Below are positions 6,758 to 14,132 of a stretch of 32,024 nt of DNA, piece after piece. The notes below the pieces were generated by a model. That model saw only the letters and a program-made list of their open reading frames with translations. It had not been told where the DNA came from and searched no databases. The translations under genes and the position numbers were made by a program. The stretch is taken from assembly GCF_018207095.1 (NCBI RefSeq), contig NZ_QOCZ01000049.1, positions 1 through 32,024 on the forward strand, in the 5' to 3' direction. Every line of letters starts with the position of its first letter. Position 1 is the stretch's first letter. Origin of the DNA: Nocardiopsis sp. MG754419. GTDB lineage: Bacteria; Actinomycetota; Actinomycetes; Streptosporangiales; Streptosporangiaceae.

Positions 6758-7666
6758 TCAGACCACCGCCCCGTCGTCGGGACCGTTGTCGCCGGGGGCG
6801 CGGGAGTCGGTCATCCGCAGGATGAGCACCACGAAGCTGCCCAGGAACATCAGGACGCCCAGCAACATCATCCAGTTCGGCAGGGAGACGCCCAGGAAGG
6901 CGGCGCCGAACAGCAGCGTCGGCACACCGAGGAGCCCGAACCACGCGGCGACGCCGACCCGGTCACCCTGGATCAGCGGCGGGGGCGGCGGGGGTTCGTA
7001 ATGGCCCTCGCGCTCGGCCTCGGCCCGGCGACGGTCCTCCTCGCGCGACTCGTCGTCGTCCTCGTCGGGATCGCGGGGCAGGTTGGCGAGGATGTCCCCG
7101 AGCGCGGTCTGACGCTCGTCGGGCGCGGCGAGGTTCTCCGCGTCCGGCCACGCGACCCGGCCGCGTTGCTCGCCGGGGGGCTCGGCGTCGTCGTAGAACC
7201 GGGCGACCAGGTCGTTCCAGACCTCGTCCTCGCCCTTGTCGCCGCGACGGTCGGCGCCGTCGGCCAGGTCCGTGGCGGGGACGTCCAGGAGGTCGCCGCC
7301 CACCGAGGGTTCGCCGGCGTCCTTGGCGGACGCCGACTCCTGCCCGTGCTCCTGCTCGTCGTCGGCGTCCGAGCGCGACTCGGAGCGCGGGGCCAACAGG
7401 TCGGACCCGGTCACCTCGGGCAGCTCGGAGCCGAGCACCTGCTCGGCGGCGCCGCGCTCGTCGGCGTCGACGTAGAGGTGGTCGGTGGGCGGATCCTCGA
7501 CCTGTCCCCCGGTGGGCTCCAGGACGTCCTCCTCCAGGGGGACGGCGTAGGCGGCGATCCCGCTGCGGCGGAGCGCCTCCAGCATGAGGTCCGCGTGCGA
7601 GGGGGCGAGCAGGATCAGCGGAACATAGGCGTCGGCGAGCAGGCCGTTGCCCCGACGTTGTGTCAT
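6758..7666 (-). CDS. conserved actinobacterial membrane protein of unknown function
   Basis: Protein of 302 residues that I do not recognise by function. Residues 10-80 form a compact domain (IAAYAVPLEEDV...LYVDADERGAAEQVL) faintly reminiscent of DUF2007 signal-transducer-like proteins. Residues 95-150 and 195-220 are acidic low-complexity sequence. A poly-proline stretch (EPPPPPP, 224-230) precedes two membrane helices (237-258 and 262-284) and a short acidic tail. The proline run before paired membrane helices is a pattern I associate with small actinobacterial hypotheticals. Its ATG overlaps the stop of the upstream hydrolase gene in an ATGA junction, and its own stop sits 4-52 nt before the kinase start. 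All three genes are therefore probably translated from one mRNA, which suggests a link to kinase sensing or membrane status. Confidence 0.82.
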   Translation of the reverse strand: MTQRRGNGLLADAYVPLILLAPSHADLMLEALRRSGIAAYAVPLEEDVLEPTGGQVEDPPTDHLYVDADERGAAEQVLGSELPEVTGSDLLAPRSESRSDADDEQEHGQESASAKDAGEPSVGGDLLDVPATDLADGADRRGDKGEDEVWNDLVARFYDDAEPPGEQRGRVAWPDAENLAAPDERQTALGDILANLPRDPDEDDDESREEDRRRAEAEREGHYEPPPPPPLIQGDRVGVAAWFGLLGVPTLLFGAAFLGVSLPNWMMLLGVLMFLGSFVVLILRMTDSRAPGDNGPDDGAVV

Positions 7667-8460
7667 CGGTCGGCTCCTTCCCCGCTTCTACTGCGCTCTC
7701 GGACGAAGGCGAGACTGCCCTCGAAGATGGTGGCGGCGTCGTGGTCGAGGGTCGCCACGTGGTAGCTGTCGTGGAGCAGGTGGATCGTCAATCGGGCGTC
7801 GACCGCTCTTCTGGCGAGGATACGCAGGCTCTCCGGTCCGACGACGTGGTCCTGGGCGCTGCGGTAGGCCAGGATCGGCGTGCGCAGACCCGGCATCCCC
7901 TGCTGGACCGCACGCCAGAGTTTGGGGAGTGTCGCGGCGGCCGCGGTGGGGACCCGGTCATAACCGCCCTCCCCCGGCACGTCCAGGGAGACGTCGCTGC
8001 CGACGCCCGGTGTGGAGGGCAGCAGGCGCGAGGCCAGGTGACGGATGGGCGCGATGATCGGGAGTCGGCGGTCCTCCACCGTCAGGGAGGGGTTGACCAG
8101 CACGACCCCGGCGATGAGGTCGGGGTGCTCCTGGGCCAGCCGCAGGGTGAGGGCGCCTCCCATGGACAGCCCCATGACGAACACCTCGTCACAACGCGCG
8201 GCGAGGTCGAGAAGGACCTCCTCGACCGCCGCGTACCAGTCGTCGGTGCCGGTGGTGGCCATGTCCTGCCACGTGGTGCCGTGACCGGGCAGACGGGGCA
8301 GTTCGACGGTCAGACCGGCCTCGGCCAGGTACGCGGCCCAGGGGCGCAGCGAGTACGGGGAACCGGTGAAACCGTGACAGAGCAGTACACCCGTGCGGGA
8401 CCCGACGTGGCTGAAAGGGTCCGCCCCCGGGATGAGGGGAAGCGTGTTGTTCGGTCTCAC
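7663..8460 (-). CDS. alpha/beta hydrolase (carboxylesterase / monoacylglycerol lipase-like)
   Basis: Cytoplasmic serine hydrolase of 265 residues. The oxyanion HGF motif is at 29-31, the nucleophile S99 in GLSMGG, the acid D204 in QDHVV and the base H234 in DSYHVATLD, so the catalytic triad is complete. The overall pattern (LLCHGFTGSPYSLRPWA..., PRLPGHG) matches the carboxylesterase/lipase group often found near glk in streptomycetes. The natural substrate is unknown; short or monoacyl esters are likely. The start is GTG at 8460, with GGGAG about 8 nt upstream. It is the first gene of a three-gene minus-strand unit with the membrane protein and histidine kinase genes, joined by a 4-nt ATGA overlap. 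Confidence 0.9.
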   Translation of the reverse strand: MRPNNTLPLIPGADPFSHVGSRTGVLLCHGFTGSPYSLRPWAAYLAEAGLTVELPRLPGHGTTWQDMATTGTDDWYAAVEEVLLDLAARCDEVFVMGLSMGGALTLRLAQEHPDLIAGVVLVNPSLTVEDRRLPIIAPIRHLASRLLPSTPGVGSDVSLDVPGEGGYDRVPTAAAATLPKLWRAVQQGMPGLRTPILAYRSAQDHVVGPESLRILARRAVDARLTIHLLHDSYHVATLDHDAATIFEGSLAFVRERSRSGEGADR

Positions 8461-8874
8461 TGATCTGCTCCCGGGGGTCGTGCGGCAGGGGGATGGGACG
8501 ATGGGTTCCCCAGCCGTGAGGCTAGTCGCTCGGGCGAGCGTTTGTCATCGAGTGCACGGTAACGTTCCCTAGCCCGAACCCCGCTGAGGACGGGAGTGTT
8601 CCCGCGTGCCGTGTCCGCGCCGGAACGGGTCGGCCGCCGGTCGAGGTGAACCGATGAGTATCCTCGACTGAGCCCCGCGGTGCGGCCCCTTCCCACGACG
8701 GACACCCGTGTCCGAGGTCCGGACGCTTTGGCGGTGACCGGTGCGTGGTGGGAGGATGGCCACAGTCAACCTCCTCCGTCGCCACGGGGGGCGTTCGATG
8801 TCGGCCGAGCGGGACAGTGAGACGTGGCAGACCCTGCCCAGTGCTCCCCGCGTGTGCAGGGGTGATCTGAAGCG
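8461..8874. other. intergenic region between divergent hydrolase and acyltransferase genes
   Basis: About 414 nt without a convincing gene. The minus strand holds a candidate promoter (8519-8548). A short frame starting at ATG 8756 has a good ribosome site but runs out of frame into the acyltransferase gene; I rejected it. The acyltransferase promoter is not obvious; TATCCT near 8657 is a possible -10. Confidence 0.6.
8519..8548 (-). promoter_or_regulatory. candidate promoter of the hydrolase-kinase operon
   Basis: On the minus strand, ATGACA (8548-8543) and TAGCCT (8524-8519) are 18 nt apart. The spacer contains the inverted repeat CGCTCG/CGAGCG. The leader would be about 50 nt. Confidence 0.35.
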
Positions 8875-9738
8875 ATGTTCTACTGGGTGGTCAAAGCGAT
8901 CCTGGGGCCGGTCCTGGCCGTGTTGTGGCAACCGCGCGCCGAGGGTGTGGAGAACGTGCCCCGGCGCGGCCCCGCCATCATGGTCAGCAACCACCTGTCC
9001 TTCTCCGATCACTTCTTCGGGCCCCTGCCCCTGCCCCGCCGGATCACCTTCCTGGCCAAGGCCGAGTACTTCACCGGCACCGGCATGAAGGGGTTCGTCA
9101 GCCGGGCGTTCTTCACCGGTGTCGGGCAGATCCCGATCGACCGGTCCGGCGGCAAGGCCAGTGAGGCCGCGCTGCGCACCGGTCTGCGCGTGCTCAAGCG
9201 GGGCGACCTGCTGGGCATCTACCCCGAGGGCACCCGTTCCCCCGACGGCAAGCTGTACCGCGGCCGCACCGGTGTGGCCCGTCTGGCGCTGGAGGCGAAG
9301 GCCCCGGTGGTGCCGATGGCCATGATCAACCTGGAGAAGATCATGCCCCCCGGCCGCACCATCCCCAAGCTGGGCGTGCGACCCAAGGTCGTCTTCGGTG
9401 CGCCGCTCGACTTCTCCCGCTACTACGGGATGGAGAAGGACCAGCGGGTCCTGCGCGCGGTCACCGACGAGATCATGTACGCGCTGATGGAGCTGTCCGG
9501 CCAGGAGTACGTGGACCGCTACGCCCAGTCGGTCAAGGCCGAGCTGGAGGCGGAGGCCAAGGAGTCCCGGCGCGAGGAGAGCGCCGACGCCAAGGACCGC
9601 CGCCGCACCCGACGCGCCGAGCGCAAGGCCGACCGCAGGACCCGCCGCGAGGCCGAGAAGGCGGAGCGGGCCGAGAGGAAGGCCGCGAAGAAGGCGGAGA
9701 AGAAGGCGGCGGACCCGGACGAGACCGGCGACGCCTGA
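8875..9738 (+). CDS. 1-acyl-sn-glycerol-3-phosphate acyltransferase (PlsC-like) with charged C-terminal tail
   Basis: Membrane-associated acyltransferase of 287 residues that transfers acyl chains to the sn-2 position of lysophosphatidic acid or a related acceptor. Catalytic motif I is NHLSFSD (H40 and D45); motif III is YPEGTRSPDG (116-125). The N-terminal hydrophobic segment (about 4-18) probably attaches it to the membrane. After residue 220 comes a tail of about 65 residues made almost only of Lys, Arg, Glu, Ala and Asp, with the character of a charged helix or coiled coil and absent from ordinary PlsC. Homologues sit near fadD and pimB in mycobacteria, where such an enzyme may act on phosphatidylinositol mannosides, so PIM acylation or remodelling is an alternative role. 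The ATG at 8875 is the first in frame; its ribosome site is weak. Confidence 0.9.
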   Translation: MFYWVVKAILGPVLAVLWQPRAEGVENVPRRGPAIMVSNHLSFSDHFFGPLPLPRRITFLAKAEYFTGTGMKGFVSRAFFTGVGQIPIDRSGGKASEAALRTGLRVLKRGDLLGIYPEGTRSPDGKLYRGRTGVARLALEAKAPVVPMAMINLEKIMPPGRTIPKLGVRPKVVFGAPLDFSRYYGMEKDQRVLRAVTDEIMYALMELSGQEYVDRYAQSVKAELEAEAKESRREESADAKDRRRTRRAERKADRRTRREAEKAERAERKAAKKAEKKAADPDETGDA

Positions 9739-9744
9739 GACGTG

Positions 9745-9796
9745 ACACGACGGGGGCCGGTGCGCGGACTGTTCCGCGCACCGGCCCCCGTCGTGT
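9745..9796. terminator. bidirectional terminator between the acyltransferase and glucokinase genes
   Basis: A perfect 24-bp stem (9745-9768 with 9773-9796) with a 4-nt loop CTGT lies between convergent stops at 9738 and 9803. It is the longest perfect hairpin in the window. Confidence 0.88.
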
Positions 9797-9802
9797 GTCC
9801 GC

Positions 9803-10750
9803 TCAGTGCCGGGCGAGGTCCCCGGCGCCGACGATGCCGGCGGCGCCACCGAGCTCGGCCACGCGCACCTCGGCCAGACGGCGTCCGGGGCGTCCGGAGA
9901 CCTGGCGGGCGAAGGAGGTCCGGGCCGGGGCGAGGATGACGTCGCCGGCGTCGGAGACGCCCCCGCCCAGGACGAAGCAGGCGGGGTCGAGGATGGCGGC
10001 GAGGTCGGCCAGCCCCGCTCCGACCCACTCCCCCACGACGCCGAAGCACTCCAGGGCGGCGGCGTCACCCTCCATGGCGGCCTGGGTGATGGCCTCACCG
10101 CCGATCCGCTCCAGGTCGCCGCCCGCGATCTCCAGCATGCGCGCGGCGTACCCGGGCTCGGTCCGGGCCAGGTCCCGGCCCTCGGCGACCAGTGCGCGCC
10201 CGCTGGCGTACTGCTCCCAGCAGCCGTGGTTGCCGCAGGCGCAGCGGCGACCGTGCGGCACCATCCGGTAGTGGCCCACCTCGGCGGCCACGCCGAAACG
10301 GCCACGGTGCAGCTCACCGCCGAGGACGAGACCACCACCGATGCCGGTGCCCAGGGTGACGCAGACGATGTGGTCGCTGCCGCGGCCGGCGCCGAAGCGG
10401 GCCTCGGCCCAGGCGGCGGCGTTGGCGTCGTTCTCGATGACCACGGGGAGTGCCACCCGCTGTTGCACGCGTTCCTTGAGGGGTTCGTCGCGCAGCCCCA
10501 GGTTGACGGCGACCTGGACCGTGGCGCGGTCCTCGTCGACGAAGCCGGCCACTCCCACGCCGACGGCCTCGACCGGGGCGCCCGGGGCACGACCGCGCAG
10601 TTCCTCCACGGCCTCGGCGACGGTGTCCGCGAGCCGACCGGGGTCGTTGGCGGGGGTCGGGTACTTGACCCTGTCCAGGATCTGCCCGTCGCGGTCGACG
10701 ACACCGGCGGCGACCTTGGTTCCACCGATGTCTACGCCGATGGTGAGCAT
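9803..10750 (-). CDS. glk: ROK-family glucokinase
   Basis: ATP-dependent glucose kinase of 315 residues feeding glycolysis. In Streptomyces the orthologous GlkA also mediates glucose repression. The phosphate-binding DIGGTK is at 7-12, the catalytic Asp is D108 in ENDAN, and the ROK signature includes E157/H160. The zinc site is CACGNHGC (C170, C172, C177), which marks the ROK family. LGTGIGGG at 133-140 is the second nucleotide loop. The start ATG at 10750 is chosen because AAGGAG lies 8 nt upstream; a longer frame from 10789 would add 13 residues in front of the MLTIGVDIGG start. The gene is monocistronic, convergent with the acyltransferase gene and divergent from nothing close. No DasR-like site is seen upstream. 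Confidence 0.95.
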   Translation of the reverse strand: MLTIGVDIGGTKVAAGVVDRDGQILDRVKYPTPANDPGRLADTVAEAVEELRGRAPGAPVEAVGVGVAGFVDEDRATVQVAVNLGLRDEPLKERVQQRVALPVVIENDANAAAWAEARFGAGRGSDHIVCVTLGTGIGGGLVLGGELHRGRFGVAAEVGHYRMVPHGRRCACGNHGCWEQYASGRALVAEGRDLARTEPGYAARMLEIAGGDLERIGGEAITQAAMEGDAAALECFGVVGEWVGAGLADLAAILDPACFVLGGGVSDAGDVILAPARTSFARQVSGRPGRRLAEVRVAELGGAAGIVGAGDLARH

Positions 10751-10879
10751 GGGGGCGGCTCCTTCACACTTTCGCCCGAACCCTGACATAAGTAGCGAGC
10801 TTCATGTCATCGGGTTTTCATATGGGGTGAACGGTTCGATTAAACCAGGCTCGTGAGAGCCCGCACACACCGTGCGTCC

Positions 10880-11383
10880 CTACCCTCGACTCCGCTGTTC
10901 CTCGCGGTGCGCGGCCTCCGCGTCCCCGGTGAGCGCGCCGGTCGGGGACTCGCGGCGCGCGTGTGCGTCCCGTTCGCGGTCGGCCCGCTCCCGGTCCTCT
11001 CTCTCGGTGCGGGCTCGCTCGGCCTCCGCGCGTCCGTGGTCCCACTCGCGCTCGACCACACCCCAGGTGCGCCCGAGGGCGTCGGCCAGGCTGAGCCCGG
11101 CGCGCCCGAGGTGACCCGCGACCTCCGGTGCGCTCTTGCGGACGATGTCGGCCAGTTCCTCCAGCGGAGGGCGCCGCTGGTCGCTCTCCATCCGAATGGC
11201 CTCCTCCCACACGTCGTTCTTGGGCTGTGGGTTGGTGACCGCGTCCACCCCGCGCCGCACCCCCGCCGCCAGGAGCTTGCGCTGGAGCGAGTCGACCAGG
11301 CGCAGGGCGTCGTCGATGAGGTCGGGGTTGTCGGCGCGTCCGCCGTCGCGGGAACCGTTCCGTCCGCCGTTGTTCTCGGTCAT
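10880..11383 (-). CDS. conserved hypothetical protein (DUF5304-like?)
   Basis: Soluble protein of 167 residues with no recognised catalytic motif. The N terminus is Gly/Asn-rich, then a helical core (about 18-110: DLIDDALRLVDSLQRKLL...LEELADIVRKSAPEVAGHLGRAGLSLADAL). The C terminus is a long highly charged Arg/Glu/Ala helix (about 110-165). The core reminds me of the DUF5304-type protein beside glk in streptomycetes, but this is a weak resemblance. The ATG at 11383 is preferred over a TTG at 11428 because AGGAGG lies upstream (plus-strand 11394-11399) and the extra residues look non-coding. It is transcribed in the same direction as glk, about 130 nt away. The charged tail may bind nucleic acid or other proteins; that is speculation. 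Confidence 0.72.
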   Translation of the reverse strand: MTENNGGRNGSRDGGRADNPDLIDDALRLVDSLQRKLLAAGVRRGVDAVTNPQPKNDVWEEAIRMESDQRRPPLEELADIVRKSAPEVAGHLGRAGLSLADALGRTWGVVEREWDHGRAEAERARTEREDRERADRERDAHARRESPTGALTGDAEAAHREEQRSRG

Positions 11384-11548
11384 CTGTGGAGAGCCTCCTG
11401 ATCGTCCGTTGCCACACGTTAACCGCAAGAGCGGGATGCGGACCGGTCTCTCAGGGCAGGTTCAGGGGGTGATCAGGGATGACCCGGGGGCCGTTCGGGA
11501 CCGAGGGATCGGGGGTTCACCCAGCGTCATCGGCGGGCGATCCTGGCC

Positions 11549-11588
11549 GCACAAAAGACGCATAAGTAACATAATGTGCACAAAAGAC
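11549..11588. repeat. 11-nt direct repeat in AT-rich intergenic DNA
   Basis: GCACAAAAGAC occurs at 11549-11559 and again at 11578-11588, 29 nt apart start to start, close to three helical turns. The spacing would suit a protein binding on one face of the DNA. No known consensus is recognised. Confidence 0.45.
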
Positions 11589-11783
11589 TCGGCAAACGAT
11601 AGTCTCTGCTCCGCGCGAGAAGCGGCCCTGAGCGCCCGCCCGACCTGCGCACTCATCGAGGAACCGAGGACGGTCCCACGTACGCGTCCGACACGGTGCG
11701 TCGCGGACCCCCGATGACAGCGTGTTCCGCACCGCACACACGTCAAGCCCGGATCACCGTTGGATACCGAACGGCAACCTGTT

Positions 11784-11814
11784 CTACTCACGAGTAGGAC
11801 GCTGTTGTTACGGT
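11784..11814 (+). promoter_or_regulatory. fadD promoter with overlapping inverted-repeat operator
   Basis: CTACTC (11784-11789) and GAGTAG (11792-11797) form a 14-bp inverted repeat with a 2-nt centre. It occupies the -35 region of a candidate promoter whose -10 is TACGGT (11809-11814), about 46 nt before the fadD GTG. TetR-type repressors of acyl-CoA genes use operators of this size; the regulator is not identified. Confidence 0.5.
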
Positions 11815-11859
11815 CGTCACGTCCCATCCACCAAACCCGTACACGTCCAGGAGCATCAC

Positions 11860-13668
11860 GTGCGCGAATACAGCTCTCCCGCGAAGGCTGAGATCTCCGA
11901 CGAGGCGCGGCTGACCGACACGCTCTTTGCGCGCGCGGCCGGCGAGCCCAAGGCCGTCGCCGCCCGACGTCAGGAGCAGGCCGGGGCCGGCCAGTGGCGC
12001 GACGTGACCGTCGAGCAGCTGCACGGCGACATCGTCGGCTACGCCAAGGGCCTCATCAGCGCGGGCATCGGGCAGGGCGACCGTGTCGTCCTCATGTCGC
12101 GCACCCGCTACGAATGGACCGTGGTCGACTACGCCATCTGGTCGGTCGGCGCCGTCACGGTTCCGATCTACGAGACCTCCTCGGCCGAGCAGATCCAGTG
12201 GATCCTCTCCGACTCCGGCGCCAAGGCCGCCTTCGTGGAGACCGCCGAACACGCCGAGCGCATCGCGTCGGTCAAGGACCAGACCCCCGAGCTGAACCAG
12301 GTGTGGACGTTCGACGGCGACGGCCTGGACGGTCTGCGGGCCGCGGGTGGGGACGTCACCGACGAGGACCTGGAGAAGCGCCGCACCGCCGTCAAGGCGG
12401 ACGACCTGGCCACGCTCATCTACACCTCCGGTACCACCGGGCGCCCCAAGGGGTGCCGGCTCACCCACCGCAACTTCCTCTTCATCGCCCACTCGGCGCT
12501 GGAGGGCCCGGCCAAGCCGATCATCCAGGGCCACGGTGGCACCCCCTCCACCCTGCTCTTCCTCCCCCTGGCCCACGTCTTCGCGCGCTTCGTCCAGGTC
12601 ATGGTCATCGAAGGCAAGGCCACGTTGGGCCACTTCCCCAGCACGGGCCCGGACCTCATCGACCAGTTCTCCGTCTTCAAGCCCACCTTCCTCCTCGCGG
12701 TGCCCCGCGTGTTCGAGAAGGTCTTCACCAAGGCCCAGCAGAAGGCCGAGGGCGAGGGCAAGGGCAAGATCTTCAACATCGCCGCCGAGACCGCCATCGC
12801 CTACAGCAAGGCGCTCGGCACGGGCAACGTGCCGCTCTCCCTCAAGCTCAAGCACGGACTGTTCGCGAAGCTGGTCTACAGCAAGCTGATGGCCCGTCTG
12901 GGCGGCGAGGCCAAGTACGCGGTCTCGGGCGGCTCCGCCCTGGGTTCGCGCCTGGGCCACTTCTTCCGCGGCGCCGGCCTCACCATCGTCGAGGGCTACG
13001 GACTCACCGAGACCACCGCCCCGACCTCGGTCAACAGCCCCGACTTCAACAAGATCGGCAGTGTCGGCCAGCCGTTGCCGGGCACCACGATCCGTATCGC
13101 CGACGACGGCGAGGTCCTGCTCAAGGGCGACCACATCATGGTCGGGTACTGGAAGAACGAGAAGGCCACGGCGGAGGCCTTCGAGGACGGCTTCTACCGC
13201 ACCGGCGACCTCGGCTCCCTCGACGACGACGGCTTCCTGAGCATCACCGGTCGCAAGAAGGAGATCATCGTGACCGCGGGCGGCAAGAACGTCGCCCCGG
13301 CCGTCCTGGAGGACCGGATCCGCTCGCACGCCCTGGTCAGCCAGTGCATGGTCGTCGGCGACAACCGCAAGTTCATCGCGGCCCTCATCACGATCGACCC
13401 CGAGTCCTTCGCGCTCTGGAAGGAGCAGACGAACAAGACCGGTGAGATCTCCGAGATGACCGAGGACGCCGATCTCGTCGCGGCGATCCAGGGGGCCATC
13501 GACGACGCCAACAAGGCCGTCTCCAAGGCCGAGGGCATCAAGAAGTTCCGGATCCTGCCGAACGACTTCACCGAGGAGGACGGCCAGATGACCGCCTCGC
13601 TCAAGGTGAAGCGGCACGTGGTCTCCAAGCAGTGGAGCAAGGAGATCGACGACATCTACGCCGGCTAG
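11860..13668 (+). CDS. fadD: long-chain fatty acid-CoA ligase (FadD15-like AMP-forming)
   Basis: Peripheral enzyme of 602 residues that activates fatty acids to acyl-CoA through an acyl-adenylate. The P-loop-like TSGTTGRPKG (189-198), GYGLTET (379-385) and TGDLG (448-452) identify the adenylate-forming family. The C-terminal SLKVKR carries the expected catalytic Lys. Length and layout match the bacterial/plant long-chain group (Streptomyces SCO2131-like, M. tuberculosis FadD15). The GTG start at 11860 follows CAGGAG by 7 nt and gives the family-typical MREYSSPA-like start; the open frame continues 46 codons upstream through the promoter and is not used. A large hairpin terminator follows at 13683-13728. 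An inverted repeat overlaps the -35 region and suggests repression relieved by acyl-CoA. Confidence 0.94.
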   Translation: MREYSSPAKAEISDEARLTDTLFARAAGEPKAVAARRQEQAGAGQWRDVTVEQLHGDIVGYAKGLISAGIGQGDRVVLMSRTRYEWTVVDYAIWSVGAVTVPIYETSSAEQIQWILSDSGAKAAFVETAEHAERIASVKDQTPELNQVWTFDGDGLDGLRAAGGDVTDEDLEKRRTAVKADDLATLIYTSGTTGRPKGCRLTHRNFLFIAHSALEGPAKPIIQGHGGTPSTLLFLPLAHVFARFVQVMVIEGKATLGHFPSTGPDLIDQFSVFKPTFLLAVPRVFEKVFTKAQQKAEGEGKGKIFNIAAETAIAYSKALGTGNVPLSLKLKHGLFAKLVYSKLMARLGGEAKYAVSGGSALGSRLGHFFRGAGLTIVEGYGLTETTAPTSVNSPDFNKIGSVGQPLPGTTIRIADDGEVLLKGDHIMVGYWKNEKATAEAFEDGFYRTGDLGSLDDDGFLSITGRKKEIIVTAGGKNVAPAVLEDRIRSHALVSQCMVVGDNRKFIAALITIDPESFALWKEQTNKTGEISEMTEDADLVAAIQGAIDDANKAVSKAEGIKKFRILPNDFTEEDGQMTASLKVKRHVVSKQWSKEIDDIYAG

Positions 13669-13682
13669 CACCGGCGCTGCTC

Positions 13683-13728
13683 CGCCGAAGGGGGTCGGTG
13701 CCCGTGAGGGCGCCGACCCCCTTCGGCG
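13683..13728. terminator. fadD terminator
   Basis: A 16-bp perfect stem (13683-13698 with 13713-13728) continues through a T-G wobble into GCCC/GGGC around a GTGA tetraloop, for 21 pairs in all. It begins 15 nt after the fadD stop. Confidence 0.85.
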
Positions 13729-14067
13729 TTCCGGAAGGTCGAGGGGCGCCCATAGCCCGCCCAGGAGCGCACTGGGCGGCGGGGCGAGGGCCGGCTTCTC
13801 CGAATAAGCACCGCCCCATGCCGAGGCCACAGCGGCCATCACAGGGCCGCACACGGGCACGGGGGCGGTGTGGCCACCCCGGGGTCCGTTCGGGTTACTT
13901 AGGAGAGCGGCCGTGGGGTCGGGGAGGGCGGTCGCTCGCACCGGCCGTGCCGTCCCACCGCAGGCCGGCCTCCGGCGTCGACCAGGGAACCCGCCCCGAC
14001 TCACACGGAGGAACCGCCCTCCGGGACCGGTGCCGCCCCGGGGGCGACCGAACCCCGGGCCGGGAAC

Positions 14068-14106
14068 ACGACGGACCCGGCCGCACTCGGCGGCCGGGTC
14101 CGTCGT
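14068..14106. terminator. terminator of the ctaE-qcrCAB operon
   Basis: A perfect 17-bp stem (14068-14084 with 14090-14106) with a 5-nt loop lies 26 nt beyond the qcrB stop on the minus strand. No T tract. Confidence 0.8.
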
Positions 14107-14132
14107 CACTTCGGGGTGATGCCCCAGGGACT

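Larger units (their letters stand above)
11384..11859. other. intergenic region with an AT-rich island, upstream of fadD
   Basis: About 476 nt between divergent genes. It contains an AT-rich stretch (about 11550-11612) with an 11-nt direct repeat GCACAAAAGAC at 11549-11559 and 11578-11588, and the fadD promoter/operator (11784-11814). A minus-strand promoter-like pair (TTGCCG ... TATGTT) lies in the AT-rich part. Small frames here have no family resemblance and I do not call them. Confidence 0.55.
13669..14132. other. intergenic region between convergent fadD and qcrB
   Basis: About 464 nt with a strong terminator at each end (13683-13728 and 14068-14106). The stretch between them (about 13730-14066) has open frames in several directions, as any GC-rich DNA does, but none has a ribosome site or recognisable protein. 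Confidence 0.6.

Noticed and set aside
8756-9088. Plus-strand frame with a good ribosome site starting in the hydrolase-acyltransferase gap
   Set aside because: It runs out of frame through the acyltransferase gene, and its product has no family character.
11462-11827. Minus-strand small frames in the fadD upstream region
   Set aside because: No recognisable protein, poor ribosome sites and overlap with the fadD promoter.
11722-11859. Extended N terminus for the acyl-CoA ligase
   Set aside because: It would cover the promoter and operator; the GTG at 11860 has a ribosome site and gives the family-typical start.
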